NCBI GenBank assembly: GCA_963775635.1
Contig: CAVZJO010000003.1
Coordinates: forward strand, 186,001-250,000
Direction: 5' to 3'
Length of the DNA stretch: 64,000 nt
Origin: JALORV01 sp963775635
Lineage (GTDB): Bacteria; Pseudomonadota; Gammaproteobacteria; Burkholderiales; Burkholderiaceae_F
The notes under the pieces were generated by a model. It was not told the DNA's origin and did not search any database. It saw only the letters and a list, made by a program, of their open reading frames with translations. A program made the translations under genes and the position numbers. Shown one piece after another: positions 37,169 to 48,098 of the stretch (position 1 is its first letter; every line of letters starts with the position of its first letter).

Positions 37169-38224
37169 TCAGACTACGGCGGCGTGCGGCTGCTCGACCG
37201 CCTGCAGTGCGTGATCCAGGATCTCTGCGCCGTAGCGTTCGAGCGTTACCGCATCGCTCAACATACGCCTCCACTGGCGGGCCCCGCGCAGTCCCTGATA
37301 AAGACCGTGCATGTGCCGAGTCACCTGGCGCGGCGCGGCTCCTTGCGCAACGACACGCCTCAGATAGTTCGACATGCGCGCAACCACTTCGGAGCGCGTC
37401 GGCGCAGCCGTCATCGTCCCAATGAAGTCGGTGTCGACCGCGGCCAGCAGGTACGGGTCGTGGTAGCTCGCGCGGCCCAGCATTACTCCGTCCAGCCCCG
37501 CCGACTCACGGGCCGCCTGTTCGAGCGATGTGAGGCCGCCGTTGAGGACGAAGGTCGCGTACGGAAAGTCTCTTTTCAGCCGCAGCACGACCTCGTAGCG
37601 CAGCGGAGGCACGTCTCGGTTTTCGCGCGGCGACAGGCCCTTGAGCCAGGCGTTGCGCGCATGGACGATGAAGGCCTGGCAACCGGCCTGGTCCAGCGCG
37701 CCGACGAAGTCGCGCACGAGGCCATAGTTTTCGCCGCGGTCGATGCCGATTCGATGCTTGACGGTCACCGGCACCGCGACGGCGTCACGCATCGCCTTCA
37801 CGCAGTCGGCCACCAGCGCCGGCTCGGCCATCAGACAGGCACCAAAGGCGCCGCGCTGTACGCGCTCCGACGGACAGCCGCAGTTCAGGTTGATCTCGGC
37901 GTAGCCGGCCGCCTCGCCCAGCCTCGCTGCCTGCGTCAGTTCGGCCGGTTCACAGCCTCCAATTTGCAGCGCCACCGGATGCTCTGCGGCGTCGAACGCC
38001 AGATGCCGCAGCGGATCACCATGTAGCAACGCGCCGGTGGTGATCATCTCCGTGTAGAGCCGCGCGTTGGCCGACAGCTGACGGTGGAAGTAGCGGCAAT
38101 GCCGGTCGGTCCAGTCCATCATCGGCGCGACGCAGAAGCGCCACGCGGATGCGGGCGGCGCCACCAATGACTCGGACTCGTTTTGCACTGGCGCCTCGAT
38201 TAGACCTACGGCTCGAGCAGCCAC
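37169..38224 (-). CDS. dusA: tRNA-dihydrouridine(20/20a) synthase (DusA)
   Basis: DusA is an FMN enzyme that reduces uridines in the tRNA D-loop. The product has the barrel start CVAPMMDWTDRHCRYF, the catalytic Cys115 in NLNCGCPSERVQ, and VKHRIGID. The ATG at 38222-38224 gives 351 residues but overlaps the upstream DUF2788 gene by 19 bases; start codons 10-20 residues further in are possible because family similarity begins near residue 28. It converges on the DUF4124 pair. Confidence 0.94.
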   Translation of the reverse strand: MAARAVGLIEAPVQNESESLVAPPASAWRFCVAPMMDWTDRHCRYFHRQLSANARLYTEMITTGALLHGDPLRHLAFDAAEHPVALQIGGCEPAELTQAARLGEAAGYAEINLNCGCPSERVQRGAFGACLMAEPALVADCVKAMRDAVAVPVTVKHRIGIDRGENYGLVRDFVGALDQAGCQAFIVHARNAWLKGLSPRENRDVPPLRYEVVLRLKRDFPYATFVLNGGLTSLEQAARESAGLDGVMLGRASYHDPYLLAAVDTDFIGTMTAAPTRSEVVARMSNYLRRVVAQGAAPRQVTRHMHGLYQGLRGARQWRRMLSDAVTLERYGAEILDHALQAVEQPHAAVV

Positions 38225-38427
38225 TGCAAAACCGACTTCGCGACGAAGCCGAGGATGCCGAACGCGAGGACGAAGAACAGCACGAAGGTGCCGAATTTGC
38301 CCGCGCGCGATTCGATGGCGAGCTTCCAGATGATGAACAGCATCAGCGCGATGAAGCCGCCAACGCCCCAGGTCATGCCGAGTTCCGCGATGCGCTCTTC
38401 CGTCAGGCCGAACAGCGTGCCTTCCAT
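38206..38427 (-). CDS. DUF2788 small membrane protein
   Basis: The 73-residue protein has two hydrophobic segments (VGGFIALMLFIIW and FVLFFVLAFGILGFVAKSVL) and the polar N-terminus of the DUF2788 family. Its function is unknown. Its 3' end overlaps dusA. Its ATG lies one base from the end of the 341-bp palindromic element upstream, so its 5' untranslated region and probably its promoter are inside that element. Confidence 0.85.
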   Translation of the reverse strand: MEGTLFGLTEERIAELGMTWGVGGFIALMLFIIWKLAIESRAGKFGTFVLFFVLAFGILGFVAKSVLQWLLEP

Positions 38428-38428
38428 T

Positions 38429-38769
38429 TAGAACCTATCTCAGAGTCCGCGGTGGTCGCGGCGGGGCCGCATGGGGTGCAGGGCTAGGCGCGGCGAGGGG
38501 GCCATTGCGTGTGCAAGGACCCGAGCCGCAACAACGCCATGCGCCCCATGCGACCCCGCCCCGCAGGGTTGCCACGCTGAGCACGCGCTGCGCGCGTGCG
38601 CATCTTGCGATGGTTTCCGACGACGCAGCGGCTGTGCCGCTGCGGTGGCGGGCGTCTGCAGCGTTGGCCGGCTCGGCCGTAGGCTCGGCTACTGTCCTTC
38701 GCCAGCCGCCTTGCATCCGCCCGCTTGTCTTGGCAACGCGATCCATTGAGGACCCTGAGATAGGTTCTA
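38429..38769. mobile_element. 341-bp palindromic element with 20-bp terminal inverted repeats (MITE-like)
   Basis: TAGAACCTATCTCAGAGTCC at 38429-38448 is matched in inverted orientation at 38750-38769 with one mismatch in 20. Inside are further inverted repeats: 38461-38476 with 38544-38559 (15 of 16), 38581-38588 with 38592-38599 (8-bp stem, 3-base loop), and 38624-38632 with 38636-38644 (9-bp stem, 3-base loop). No credible gene lies within. The stop of the DUF2189 gene is formed by the right terminus and the ATG of DUF2788 abuts the left. Architecture fits a non-autonomous insertion; no clear target-site duplication was seen and the parent transposon is unknown. Confidence 0.65.
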
Positions 38770-39582
38770 GGCGTTGCGCAGCGGTACGCCGTCGGTGACG
38801 ACGAGGTCGCGGTAAGCATGCCAGCTCGCATGGCCCAGCACCGGAACGCTGACTAGGAAGCCCAGCATTCCGGTTGCGAGCGACAGCGTGGTCGCGATCA
38901 GGATGACCAGCGCCCACAGCGTCATCGGCCCGGGGTTTTCTCCGACCGCTCGGGCGCTTGTGAGCAGCGCCCGCCGAAACCCGACTTGACGACCGAGCAG
39001 CAGCGGTGGCGAAACCGCCGTCAGCGCAAAGACGATTGCCACACCGAGGCCGCCCAAAAGAGCCCACAGCGTGAACAGCAGGTTGCCCTGTTCCACGGCC
39101 GCGTAACGCAGGAACTCGATCGGCCCGCGCAGCGGCATCGGGATGAACAACGTGAACAGCAGCGCTGAGGCGAACACCCACAGTGTGCCGAGGACGGCGA
39201 GCAGCAGGCCGACGCGGATCAGTGGGCGCGTGCCGCGTCGCCATGCGGCGATCGCCTCGGTCACTCCCGCAGGTTCTCCGCGGCCGTGCAGTCGGCTGAT
39301 CTCGTAGAGCCCGGTCGCGAGGATCGGACCCAGCAACACGAAGCCCGAGAATGCGCCGGGAGCCAGCCACCAGTAGCGCGTCGAAGCCCACAGGACCACC
39401 CAGCCGCCGATTGCGACGAACAGTCCGTGCAGCACCCCCACCAGCGGACTGCGCACGAAGTCCTGCCAGCCCTGCGACAGCCAGGTGAACGGCCGCCACG
39501 CCGCGACGCGATTCACCGCGAGCGGCGCATCGTGCGGTGCAGGAGCGGAACGCATGTCGCGTCGATTATCGCGCGACGTCAT
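38767..39582 (-). CDS. DUF2189 integral membrane protein
   Basis: The 271-residue protein has about six hydrophobic segments and the DUF2189 pattern WLSQGWQDFVRSPLVGVLHG followed by FSGFVLLGPILATGLYEISR. Function is unknown. It begins 3 bases after the EamA stop and ends with a TAG that belongs to the terminal repeat of the 341-bp element, so the original 3' end may have been altered by that insertion. An internal ATG at 39555 is an alternative start. Confidence 0.88.
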   Translation of the reverse strand: MTSRDNRRDMRSAPAPHDAPLAVNRVAAWRPFTWLSQGWQDFVRSPLVGVLHGLFVAIGGWVVLWASTRYWWLAPGAFSGFVLLGPILATGLYEISRLHGRGEPAGVTEAIAAWRRGTRPLIRVGLLLAVLGTLWVFASALLFTLFIPMPLRGPIEFLRYAAVEQGNLLFTLWALLGGLGVAIVFALTAVSPPLLLGRQVGFRRALLTSARAVGENPGPMTLWALVILIATTLSLATGMLGFLVSVPVLGHASWHAYRDLVVTDGVPLRNA

Positions 39583-39585
39583 CGG

Positions 39586-40488
39586 TCAGCGAGCCGCAGC
39601 GGCGGCTCGTTGCCTTGCCGCGGCCAGTTCGTTGACGACGAGCGCGGTCAGCACCAGCGCTCCACCTGACACGGTCGACGCCGCAGGAACTTCGCCGGCA
39701 CCGAGCCACGCCCACAAGGGACCGAGCAGTACCTCGAGCAGCGCCAGCAGCGACAACTCGGTGGCCGACAGGCTGCGCGCGGCGACCACCAGCAGCATGC
39801 ACGGAACCCCCAGTTGGAAGATGCCGAGGACGGCGAGCAGCAGCACGTCGCTCGGTGTCGCGATGAACGGCCAGGCAAGCGGCAGCACGACCGCCGCCGA
39901 GATCGCTCCGCCGAGGAAGACGGCCGGAATCAGGTCGACCACATGCCCGCTGCGCTTGAGCACGACGAAGTTGATGGCGGAGGCGAGCGGGGTGCCGGCC
40001 GCGATCAGCATCCCCAGCACGCTGGTCGCCGATTCGATGCGCAGGCTGCCGGCAAACATCCATCCGATGCCGGCCATCGCAATCGCGATCGCGAACCAGG
40101 TCCGCGCGGGTATCGGCGACTTCAGCACCGCCCAGGCCAGCAGGGCGGTCAGCAGCGGTGCCACGGCGAGCACGATCAACGTGTTGGCCGTCGAGGTCAG
40201 CGTCAGCGCGAGCATGAAGCAGATGAACATCGTCGCCCACATGCAACCCGAGATGAGGCCTGCGCGGCCGGCGCGCCGCAGCGCGCCAACAAAATCACGG
40301 CGCACGAACATCAGGTAGGCGCCAACGCAGAGCGCGGCGAACAGGCTGCGCCAGAACGTGATCTCGAATCGTCCCTGCGCCTGCAACTCCGGTGACAGGC
40401 TGCGCGTCACCACGCCCGCGATGCTCCACAGCAGCGGCGCGATGACCATCAGGATCAGCGCGCGGCGGTGGGCGGAGTCGTCTATCAC
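39586..40488 (-). CDS. EamA/DMT family transporter
   Basis: The protein, about 300 residues from the GTG at 40486-40488, has ten hydrophobic helices in two repeated EamA halves: LLWSIAGVVTRSL, then VLAVAPLLTALLAWAVL and VPCMLLVVAARSLSATELSLLALLEVLLGPLWAW. The family exports metabolites or amino acids; the substrate is unknown. The frame is open to an ATG at 40587, but the added residues come from the GC-rich hairpin region and are not conserved-looking. Confidence 0.9.
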   Translation of the reverse strand: MIDDSAHRRALILMVIAPLLWSIAGVVTRSLSPELQAQGRFEITFWRSLFAALCVGAYLMFVRRDFVGALRRAGRAGLISGCMWATMFICFMLALTLTSTANTLIVLAVAPLLTALLAWAVLKSPIPARTWFAIAIAMAGIGWMFAGSLRIESATSVLGMLIAAGTPLASAINFVVLKRSGHVVDLIPAVFLGGAISAAVVLPLAWPFIATPSDVLLLAVLGIFQLGVPCMLLVVAARSLSATELSLLALLEVLLGPLWAWLGAGEVPAASTVSGGALVLTALVVNELAAARQRAAAAAR

Positions 40489-40509
40489 TGTTGGGATGGT
40501 TTCAACGCC

Positions 40510-40530
40510 CCCTCCCTCGTGGAGGGAGGG
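40510..40530. repeat. GC-rich hairpin between typA and the EamA gene
   Basis: CCCTCCCTC at 40510-40518 pairs perfectly with 40522-40530 across a 3-base loop. There is no T-run on either side, so it is a weak intrinsic-terminator candidate and more likely a rho-independent pause or an mRNA-stabilising end for the typA transcript. Similar GGGAGGG palindromes are dispersed in betaproteobacterial intergenic regions; copy number in this genome is unknown. Confidence 0.5.
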
Positions 40531-40596
40531 CGGGGGAGGGAGTCGTTGATACCGCTCAAGCGCGCGAAGCGCGCAGCGGTTCCTCAAGGAACACGC

Positions 40597-42425
<1,829 letters not shown>

Positions 42426-42429
<4 letters not shown>

Positions 42430-43346
42430 GACTGCTCTTTCTCGAATATTTCGCTCGATATCAAACGTTCCGGTGCGACGACACCCCATTCATTGACGTT
42501 CGCCGTGCCCAGCAATGCGTTCTCGGGCGCGTATACCCGCACGCGCGCCGCGCGCGGCTGCGCGTCGACCGCCAACCGCTGTCCCAGCCTGAAGCGCGCC
42601 GCCAGCGACGCGTCGAGCTCAATCCTCGGCAGCGAAGCGAGCAGTGAGTCCACTGGCTGCAACCACTCGCGTCGCGCACCGGCCGGCATCTGCTCGAGCG
42701 CCGGCAGCGTCAGCGCGTCATCCAGCGTGAGCCGCCCCACTCGTGTGCGCCGCAATCCGCTCAAGTGCGCGCCGCAGCCGAGTGCGCGTCCGATGTCCTC
42801 GGCAAGCACACGGACGTAAGTGCCCTTGCTGCAGTCGACGTCGAACGTCAGCTCGGCGCCACTGCGCGCAATCCGCTGCAGCCGGTGGATCGTCACGCGG
42901 CGCGGTGCGCGCTCGACTTCGATCCCCGCCCGCGCCAGCGCATACAGCGGGCGCCCCTCGTGTTTCAGCGCCGAATGCATCGGCGGCACCTGCTCGACAC
43001 TGCCGACCTGACGCGCTAGTACGGCATCGATGGCCTCGTCCGTCACATCGACCGGCACAATGGTGACCGGCTCGCCCTCGGCGTCGCCGGTCGTCGTCGT
43101 CACGCCCAACGTCACGATGGCCCGATAGCCCTTTTCTGCCGCCAGCAGGTCCGCGGCGAACTTCGTCGCCTCGCCGAACGTCAACGGCAGCAGCCCAGTG
43201 GCCATCGGGTCGAGCGTACCGGTATGTCCGGCGCGTGCCGCATTGAGCAACCTCCGCGCGGTCTGCAACGCGCGATTCGACGTCATGCCGCCCGGCTTGT
43301 CGAGCAGCAGCACTCCGTCCACTCGCTCGCCGCGCGGCTTGGCCAT
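42426..43346 (-). CDS. truB: tRNA pseudouridine(55) synthase (TruB)
   Basis: TruB makes pseudouridine 55 in the TΨC loop. The 306-residue protein has the catalytic Asp46 in GHTGTLDPMATG, the substrate motif KGTYVRVLAEDIG, and a C-terminal PUA-like region. It follows rbfA by 9 bases and overlaps typA by 4. The order infB-rbfA-truB is conserved across proteobacteria. Confidence 0.97.
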
Positions 43347-43355
43347 TTAGCCTTC

Positions 43356-43715
43356 CTAATCGGGTCGGCCCCGGTTCGCCTCGGCGATCAGCCGATCGAT
43401 CTCGATGCCGTGCTCGACCGACGTGTCGTGCACGAAAGTCAGCTTGGGGATCGTGTGGATCGACAGCCGCTTGAACAGCAGCGAGTGAAAGTACCCGGCC
43501 TTGTCGTTGAGGATCTGCTGGGCCGATGCGACCGGTGCGCCAATCGTCGTGAAATACAACCTGGCGTGCGCGTAATCAGGGCTCACCTCCACCCCGGTCA
43601 GCGTCACCAGCCCCGCGCGCTCGGTCGGCACTTCGCGCTGGATCATCTCCGCGACGTCGCGCTGGATCTGGTCGGCGACCCGCAGCCCGCGGCCCGGCTT
43701 CTTGCTCGGTTTCAT
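43356..43715 (-). CDS. rbfA: 30S ribosome-binding factor (RbfA)
   Basis: RbfA is a KH-fold factor needed for late 16S rRNA maturation and cold adaptation. The 119-residue product has RVADQIQRDVAEMIQREV, then LVTLTGVEVSPDYAHARLYFTT and PKLTFVHDTSVEHG, all typical. It lies between infB and truB; the 96 bases separating it from infB contain two strong hairpins. Confidence 0.96.
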   Translation of the reverse strand: MKPSKKPGRGLRVADQIQRDVAEMIQREVPTERAGLVTLTGVEVSPDYAHARLYFTTIGAPVASAQQILNDKAGYFHSLLFKRLSIHTIPKLTFVHDTSVEHGIEIDRLIAEANRGRPD

Positions 43716-43736
43716 CTGCTTTGCCGTTGTGACACA

Positions 43737-43806
43737 AAGTTCGACTGGCTTTGCCAGCGAACTTCTTCAAACTCGACCCGGCGAAAGTAGGTTGTACCTT
43801 CGCCGG
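43737..43806 (-). other. Two stem-loops between infB and rbfA
   Basis: A first hairpin uses 43778-43785 with 43799-43806 (8-bp perfect stem with a nested AGGT/ACCT stem). A second uses 43737-43743 with 43758-43764 and an inner CTGGC/GCCAG stem. Neither is followed by T residues, so they are more likely mRNA processing or stability structures than terminators. They could set different expression of infB and rbfA within one transcript. Confidence 0.5.
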
Positions 43807-43811
43807 TCTGG

Positions 43812-46553
43812 CTAAAGGGTCCGCGCGACTTCCTGGACCTCGAAGATCTCCAGCTGATCCCGCTCCTTGATGTCGTCGTAGCCCTTGAGGCTCAGACCGC
43901 ATTCGAAGCCGGCCTTGACTTCCTTGACGTCATCCTTGAAGCGCTTGAGCGAATCGAGCTCGCCGGTCCATATCACGACGTTGTCGCGCAGCAGGCGCGC
44001 GCTGGCGGTGCGCTTGACCACGCCGTCGAGCACCATGCAGCCCGCCACGGCGCCGACCTTGGGCACGCGGAAGATCTGGCGGATCTCGACCAGTCCCAGG
44101 ATCTGCTCGCGCTTCTCCGGCGAGAGCAGGCCCGACAGCGCGGCCTTCACATCGTCGACCGCGTCGTAGATGATGTTGTAGTAGCGGATATCGATGCCGT
44201 TGCCTTCCGCCAGCTTGCGCGCCGAGACGTCGGCGCGCACGTTGAAGCCGATGATGACAGCCTTCGACGCCAGCGCGAGGTTGACGTCGCTCTCGGTGAT
44301 GCCGCCGACTTGCGCATGCACCACTTGAACCTTGACCTCGTCGGTCGACAGTTTCGTCAGGGCGTGCGTCAGCGCCTCCTGCGAGCCCTGGACATCGGAC
44401 TTGATGATCAGCGGCAGTGTGCGCACCGCGCCCTCGCCCATGGTCTCGAACATGTTCTCGAGCTTGGCCGCCTGCTGCTTGGCGAGCTTGGTGTCGCGGA
44501 ACTTGCCCTGGCGATAGAGCGCGATCTCGCGCGCCTTGCGTTCGTCGCCCAGCACGATCAGTTCATCGCCGGCTGCCGGCACGTCCGACAGACCCTGGAT
44601 CTCGACCGGGATCGATGGTCCGGCCTGCTGCACCGGCTTGCCGGCTTCGTCCAGCATCGCGCGCACGCGGCCGAAGCTCGAACCGGCGAGCACGACGTCA
44701 CCGCGCTTCAGCGTACCCGCCTGTACCAGCACGGTGGCGACCGGACCACGCCCCTTGTCGAGTTGCGACTCGATCACCAGGCCCTTAGCCGGACCGTCCT
44801 TGACCGCCTTGAGCTCGAGCACCTCCGCTTGCAGCAGGACGTTCTCCAGCAGTTCATCGACGCCTATGCCGGTCTTGGCCGAGACGGGGATGAACGGCGA
44901 TTCGCCGCCGTAGTCCTCGGGCACCACCCCGTTGGCGACGAGCTCCTGCTTGACGCGATCCGGATTGGCTTCCGGCTTATCGATCTTGTTCAGGGCGACC
45001 ACCAGCGGAACACCGGCGGCCTTCGCGTGCGCGATCGCCTCCTTGGTCTGCGGCATCACGCCGTCGTCGGCCGCGACCACCAGGATGACGATGTCCGTCG
45101 CCTTGGCGCCGCGGGCGCGCATTGCAGTGAACGCCTCGTGACCCGGTGTATCGAGGAACGTGATGATGCCGCGCGGCGTCTCCACATGGTAGGCACCGAT
45201 GTGCTGCGTGATACCGCCAGCCTCGCCGGCCGCTACCTTGGTGCGGCGGACGTAATCGAGCAGCGACGTCTTGCCGTGGTCGACGTGACCCATGATCGTG
45301 ACCACCGGCGGACGCGCCTCGGGCTCTGCCTCCACGCCGCTGGAGGCCGCGGCCGTCGCCTCGCTCTCGGCGAGCAGCGCCTCCGGATCGTCGAGCTTGG
45401 CGGCAATCGGATTGTGGCCGAGCTCGCCGACGACGATCATCGCGGTGTCCTGGTCGAGGACCTGGTTGATCGTCACCATCTGGCCAAGCTTCATCAGCAC
45501 CTTGATGGCTTCGGCCGCCTTCACTGACATTTTATGGGCGAGCTCGGCAACCGTGATCGTCTCGGGAATCGAGACATCGCGCACCGTCGGTTCCGACGGC
45601 ATCGTGACCGGCGCGCCTTCGCCATCTTCGCGACCGTGCTTGCGGTGGCCTTTCGGCCCGCGCCATGCTCCAGTGCCGCCAGACGAATCTCCCCGCGTCT
45701 TCAGCGTCCGCTTCTTCTGCTGCTCCTCGGACCAGCTCGACGCGAGCTTGCCGCTCTTGACTTCCTTGACGCCCGGCTTCTTGTCGTCCTTCTTCGCCTC
45801 GCCTGGCTTGGCATCGGCCTTGCCCACGGGCTTGTGCAGTGTCCCTGCCGACGCAGCCGGTTCAGGCGCCTTCTCGACCACCTTCTTGGGCGCCGACATC
45901 ATTGTCTTGATGGCGGCGACTTCCTCCTCGACCGCCCGACGCGCGCGCTGTTGCGCCTCGACGGCTTCCTTGGCGGCGCGGTCGGCGTCACGCTGCGCCT
46001 GTTCGGCGCGCACCAGTTCGGCCGCTGCCGCGGCCTCGCGCTCGCGCGCGCCTTCGACACCCTGCACCTCTTTCTGCTGCGCAGCTGCCAGCTCGCGCTG
46101 CGCGCGCTCAGCGCGCTCGCGTGCTTCCTGCATCTGGCGCGCAGTGAACTCGGCCTGCCGGCGCGCCTCTTCCTCGCGCTTGGCGAGTTCCGCCTCGTCG
46201 ATCACCGGCGCCAGCGGTTCGGCCGGCGCCGCGTCGGCTTCGACCACGGCCTCGTCGCGCTTGACGAAGATACGCTTCTTGCGCACCTCGACCTGGATCG
46301 TGCGTGCCTTGCCCGACGCATCGGCCTGCTTGATCTCGGTGGTCTGCTTGCGCGTCAGCGTGATCTTCTTCTTCTCCACCGTCTCGCCGCCGTGCGCCTT
46401 GCGCAGCGAACCCAGCAGGCGCGACTTGTCGTCGTCGGACAGCGCGTCTGTCTCGGTCGCCTTGACCACGCCGGCCGCCCGCAGCTGCTCGAGCAGCAAC
46501 TGCGGCGGAACCTTGAGTTCCGTCGCAAACTGGGACACGGTAGTGCTTGCCAT
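43812..46553 (-). CDS. infB: Translation initiation factor IF-2 (InfB)
   Basis: IF-2 is the GTPase that brings initiator tRNA to the 30S subunit and promotes subunit joining. The 913-residue protein starts with an IF2_N domain (VSQFATELKVPPQLLLEQL), has a second N-terminal IF-2 domain near residue 340 (VAELAHKMSVKAAEAIKVLMKLG), and between them a long charged Ala/Glu/Arg helix. The G1 motif GHVDHGKTSLLD lies near residue 420, with DTPGHEAF and NKIDKPEA following, then domains C1 and C2. It follows nusA by 42 bases. Confidence 0.97.
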   Translation of the reverse strand: MASTTVSQFATELKVPPQLLLEQLRAAGVVKATETDALSDDDKSRLLGSLRKAHGGETVEKKKITLTRKQTTEIKQADASGKARTIQVEVRKKRIFVKRDEAVVEADAAPAEPLAPVIDEAELAKREEEARRQAEFTARQMQEARERAERAQRELAAAQQKEVQGVEGAREREAAAAAELVRAEQAQRDADRAAKEAVEAQQRARRAVEEEVAAIKTMMSAPKKVVEKAPEPAASAGTLHKPVGKADAKPGEAKKDDKKPGVKEVKSGKLASSWSEEQQKKRTLKTRGDSSGGTGAWRGPKGHRKHGREDGEGAPVTMPSEPTVRDVSIPETITVAELAHKMSVKAAEAIKVLMKLGQMVTINQVLDQDTAMIVVGELGHNPIAAKLDDPEALLAESEATAAASSGVEAEPEARPPVVTIMGHVDHGKTSLLDYVRRTKVAAGEAGGITQHIGAYHVETPRGIITFLDTPGHEAFTAMRARGAKATDIVILVVAADDGVMPQTKEAIAHAKAAGVPLVVALNKIDKPEANPDRVKQELVANGVVPEDYGGESPFIPVSAKTGIGVDELLENVLLQAEVLELKAVKDGPAKGLVIESQLDKGRGPVATVLVQAGTLKRGDVVLAGSSFGRVRAMLDEAGKPVQQAGPSIPVEIQGLSDVPAAGDELIVLGDERKAREIALYRQGKFRDTKLAKQQAAKLENMFETMGEGAVRTLPLIIKSDVQGSQEALTHALTKLSTDEVKVQVVHAQVGGITESDVNLALASKAVIIGFNVRADVSARKLAEGNGIDIRYYNIIYDAVDDVKAALSGLLSPEKREQILGLVEIRQIFRVPKVGAVAGCMVLDGVVKRTASARLLRDNVVIWTGELDSLKRFKDDVKEVKAGFECGLSLKGYDDIKERDQLEIFEVQEVARTL

Positions 46554-46595
46554 AGCGTTCCTTCTGCCTGCTGTTCGGTCGGCTCCTGCCGCCGG

Positions 46596-48092
46596 TTATT
46601 GCTCCGCGGACGCGAACCAATGCGCGCGGGCTGCCATGATCAGGCCGCGGGCGCGCTCATCGTCGATACCCGTCATCTCGGTCAATTCATCGACTGCCAG
46701 CTCGCCGAGGTCATCGCGGGTGCGAATCGAGTTCTCTGCCAGCTTGGCGGCCAGGTCGGCATCCATGCCCTCGAGCTCGAGCAGATCCTTCTCCGCCTGC
46801 TCGAGGTTCTCCTCGCGCTTGATCGCATCGGTCAGCAGTGCGTTGCGAGCCCGGTTGCGCAGTTCCTCGACCGTGTCCTCGTCGAACGACTCGATCTCGC
46901 GCAGCTCGTTGACCGGCACATACGCGATCTCCTCGAGCGTGGAGAAGCCCTCCTGGATCAGGATGTTGGCGATCTCCTCGTCGACATCGAGCTTCTCGAT
47001 GAACGTCTGCCGCACGCCGACCTGTTCGCTTTCCTGCTTCTGTGCCGATTCCTCGGCGGTCATGATGTTGATCTGCCAGCCTGTCATCTCCGAGGCGAGC
47101 CGCACGTTCTGACCGCTGCGTCCGATCGCAATCGCGAGGTTGTCCTCGTCGACCACGACATCCATCGCATGCTTGTCCTCGTCGACCAGGATCGAGCTGA
47201 CGTTGGCCGGTGCCAACGCGCCGATCACGAACTGCGCGGGATCATCGGACCACAACACGATGTCGACGCGCTCGCCGGCCAGTTCGTTGGTCACGGCCTG
47301 CACGCGCGAACCGCGCATGCCGACGCAGGTGCCGATCGGATCGATGCGCCGATCGTTGGTCCATACGGCGATCTTGGCGCGTACGCCCGGGTCGCGCGCT
47401 GCTGACTTGATCACCAGCAGGCCCTGCTCGATCTCAGGCACCTCGAATTCGAAAAGCTTCATCAGGAATTCGGGCGAGGTGCGCGAAAGGATCACCTGCG
47501 GGCCGCGCGCCTGCCGGTCGATCTTCTGCACGAACGCGCGCACGCGGTCGCCGATGCGCAGGTTCTCCTTCGGGATCATTTCGCTGCGCGGCAGGCGGGC
47601 CTCGACCTTGCCGATCTCGATTACGGCATCGCCCTTGTCCATCCGCTTGATCGTGCCGCTGACGATCTGGTCACCGCGCGCGAGGAAGTCGCTGAGCAAC
47701 TGCTCGCGCTCCGCGTCGCGGATCTTCTGCAGGATCACCTGCTTGGTGTCTTGCGCGAAGCGGCGGCCGCTCGCGACGTCCTGCCGCGGCAGCAGTTCCT
47801 CGATGTGCTCCTCGACTTCGATGTCGGCGATCTGCTCGCGTGCATCGCTGAGGATGATCTGGTGACCGGGTTCCTGCAGTCCGGCTTCGTCGGGCACGAC
47901 CAGCCAGCGCCGATAGGCGTCGTACTCACCGGTCTCGCGGTCGACTGCCACGCGGATGTCGACGTCGTCTTCGGCAAATAGCTTCTTCGTGGCCATCGCG
48001 AGCGCGGACTCAAGCGCACCGAAGACGGTTTCCTTCGGCACGTTCTTTTCGCGCGCCAGCGCATCGACCAACAGCAGTATTTCTCGGCTCAT
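46596..48092 (-). CDS. nusA: Transcription termination/antitermination protein NusA
   Basis: NusA binds RNA polymerase and nascent RNA, stimulating pausing and intrinsic termination. The 498-residue product has an N-terminal polymerase-binding domain, an S1 domain (ADFLARGDQIVSGTIKR), two KH domains (GMRGSRVQAV and AIAIGRSGQNVRLASEMTGW) and two C-terminal acidic repeats. It follows rimP with a 6-base gap. An intrinsic terminator in the leader of its own operon makes autogenous control plausible (inference). Confidence 0.97.
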   Translation of the reverse strand: MSREILLLVDALAREKNVPKETVFGALESALAMATKKLFAEDDVDIRVAVDRETGEYDAYRRWLVVPDEAGLQEPGHQIILSDAREQIADIEVEEHIEELLPRQDVASGRRFAQDTKQVILQKIRDAEREQLLSDFLARGDQIVSGTIKRMDKGDAVIEIGKVEARLPRSEMIPKENLRIGDRVRAFVQKIDRQARGPQVILSRTSPEFLMKLFEFEVPEIEQGLLVIKSAARDPGVRAKIAVWTNDRRIDPIGTCVGMRGSRVQAVTNELAGERVDIVLWSDDPAQFVIGALAPANVSSILVDEDKHAMDVVVDEDNLAIAIGRSGQNVRLASEMTGWQINIMTAEESAQKQESEQVGVRQTFIEKLDVDEEIANILIQEGFSTLEEIAYVPVNELREIESFDEDTVEELRNRARNALLTDAIKREENLEQAEKDLLELEGMDADLAAKLAENSIRTRDDLGELAVDELTEMTGIDDERARGLIMAARAHWFASAEQ

Positions 48093-48098
48093 CGCGGT

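Noticed and set aside
45292..47405. Long plus-strand open frames of more than 600 codons opposite infB and nusA
   Set aside because: They are antisense to two highly conserved genes, have low-complexity Ser/Ala/Arg or Leu/Arg-rich composition and contain no domain. Similar long antisense frames occur across this GC-rich window.
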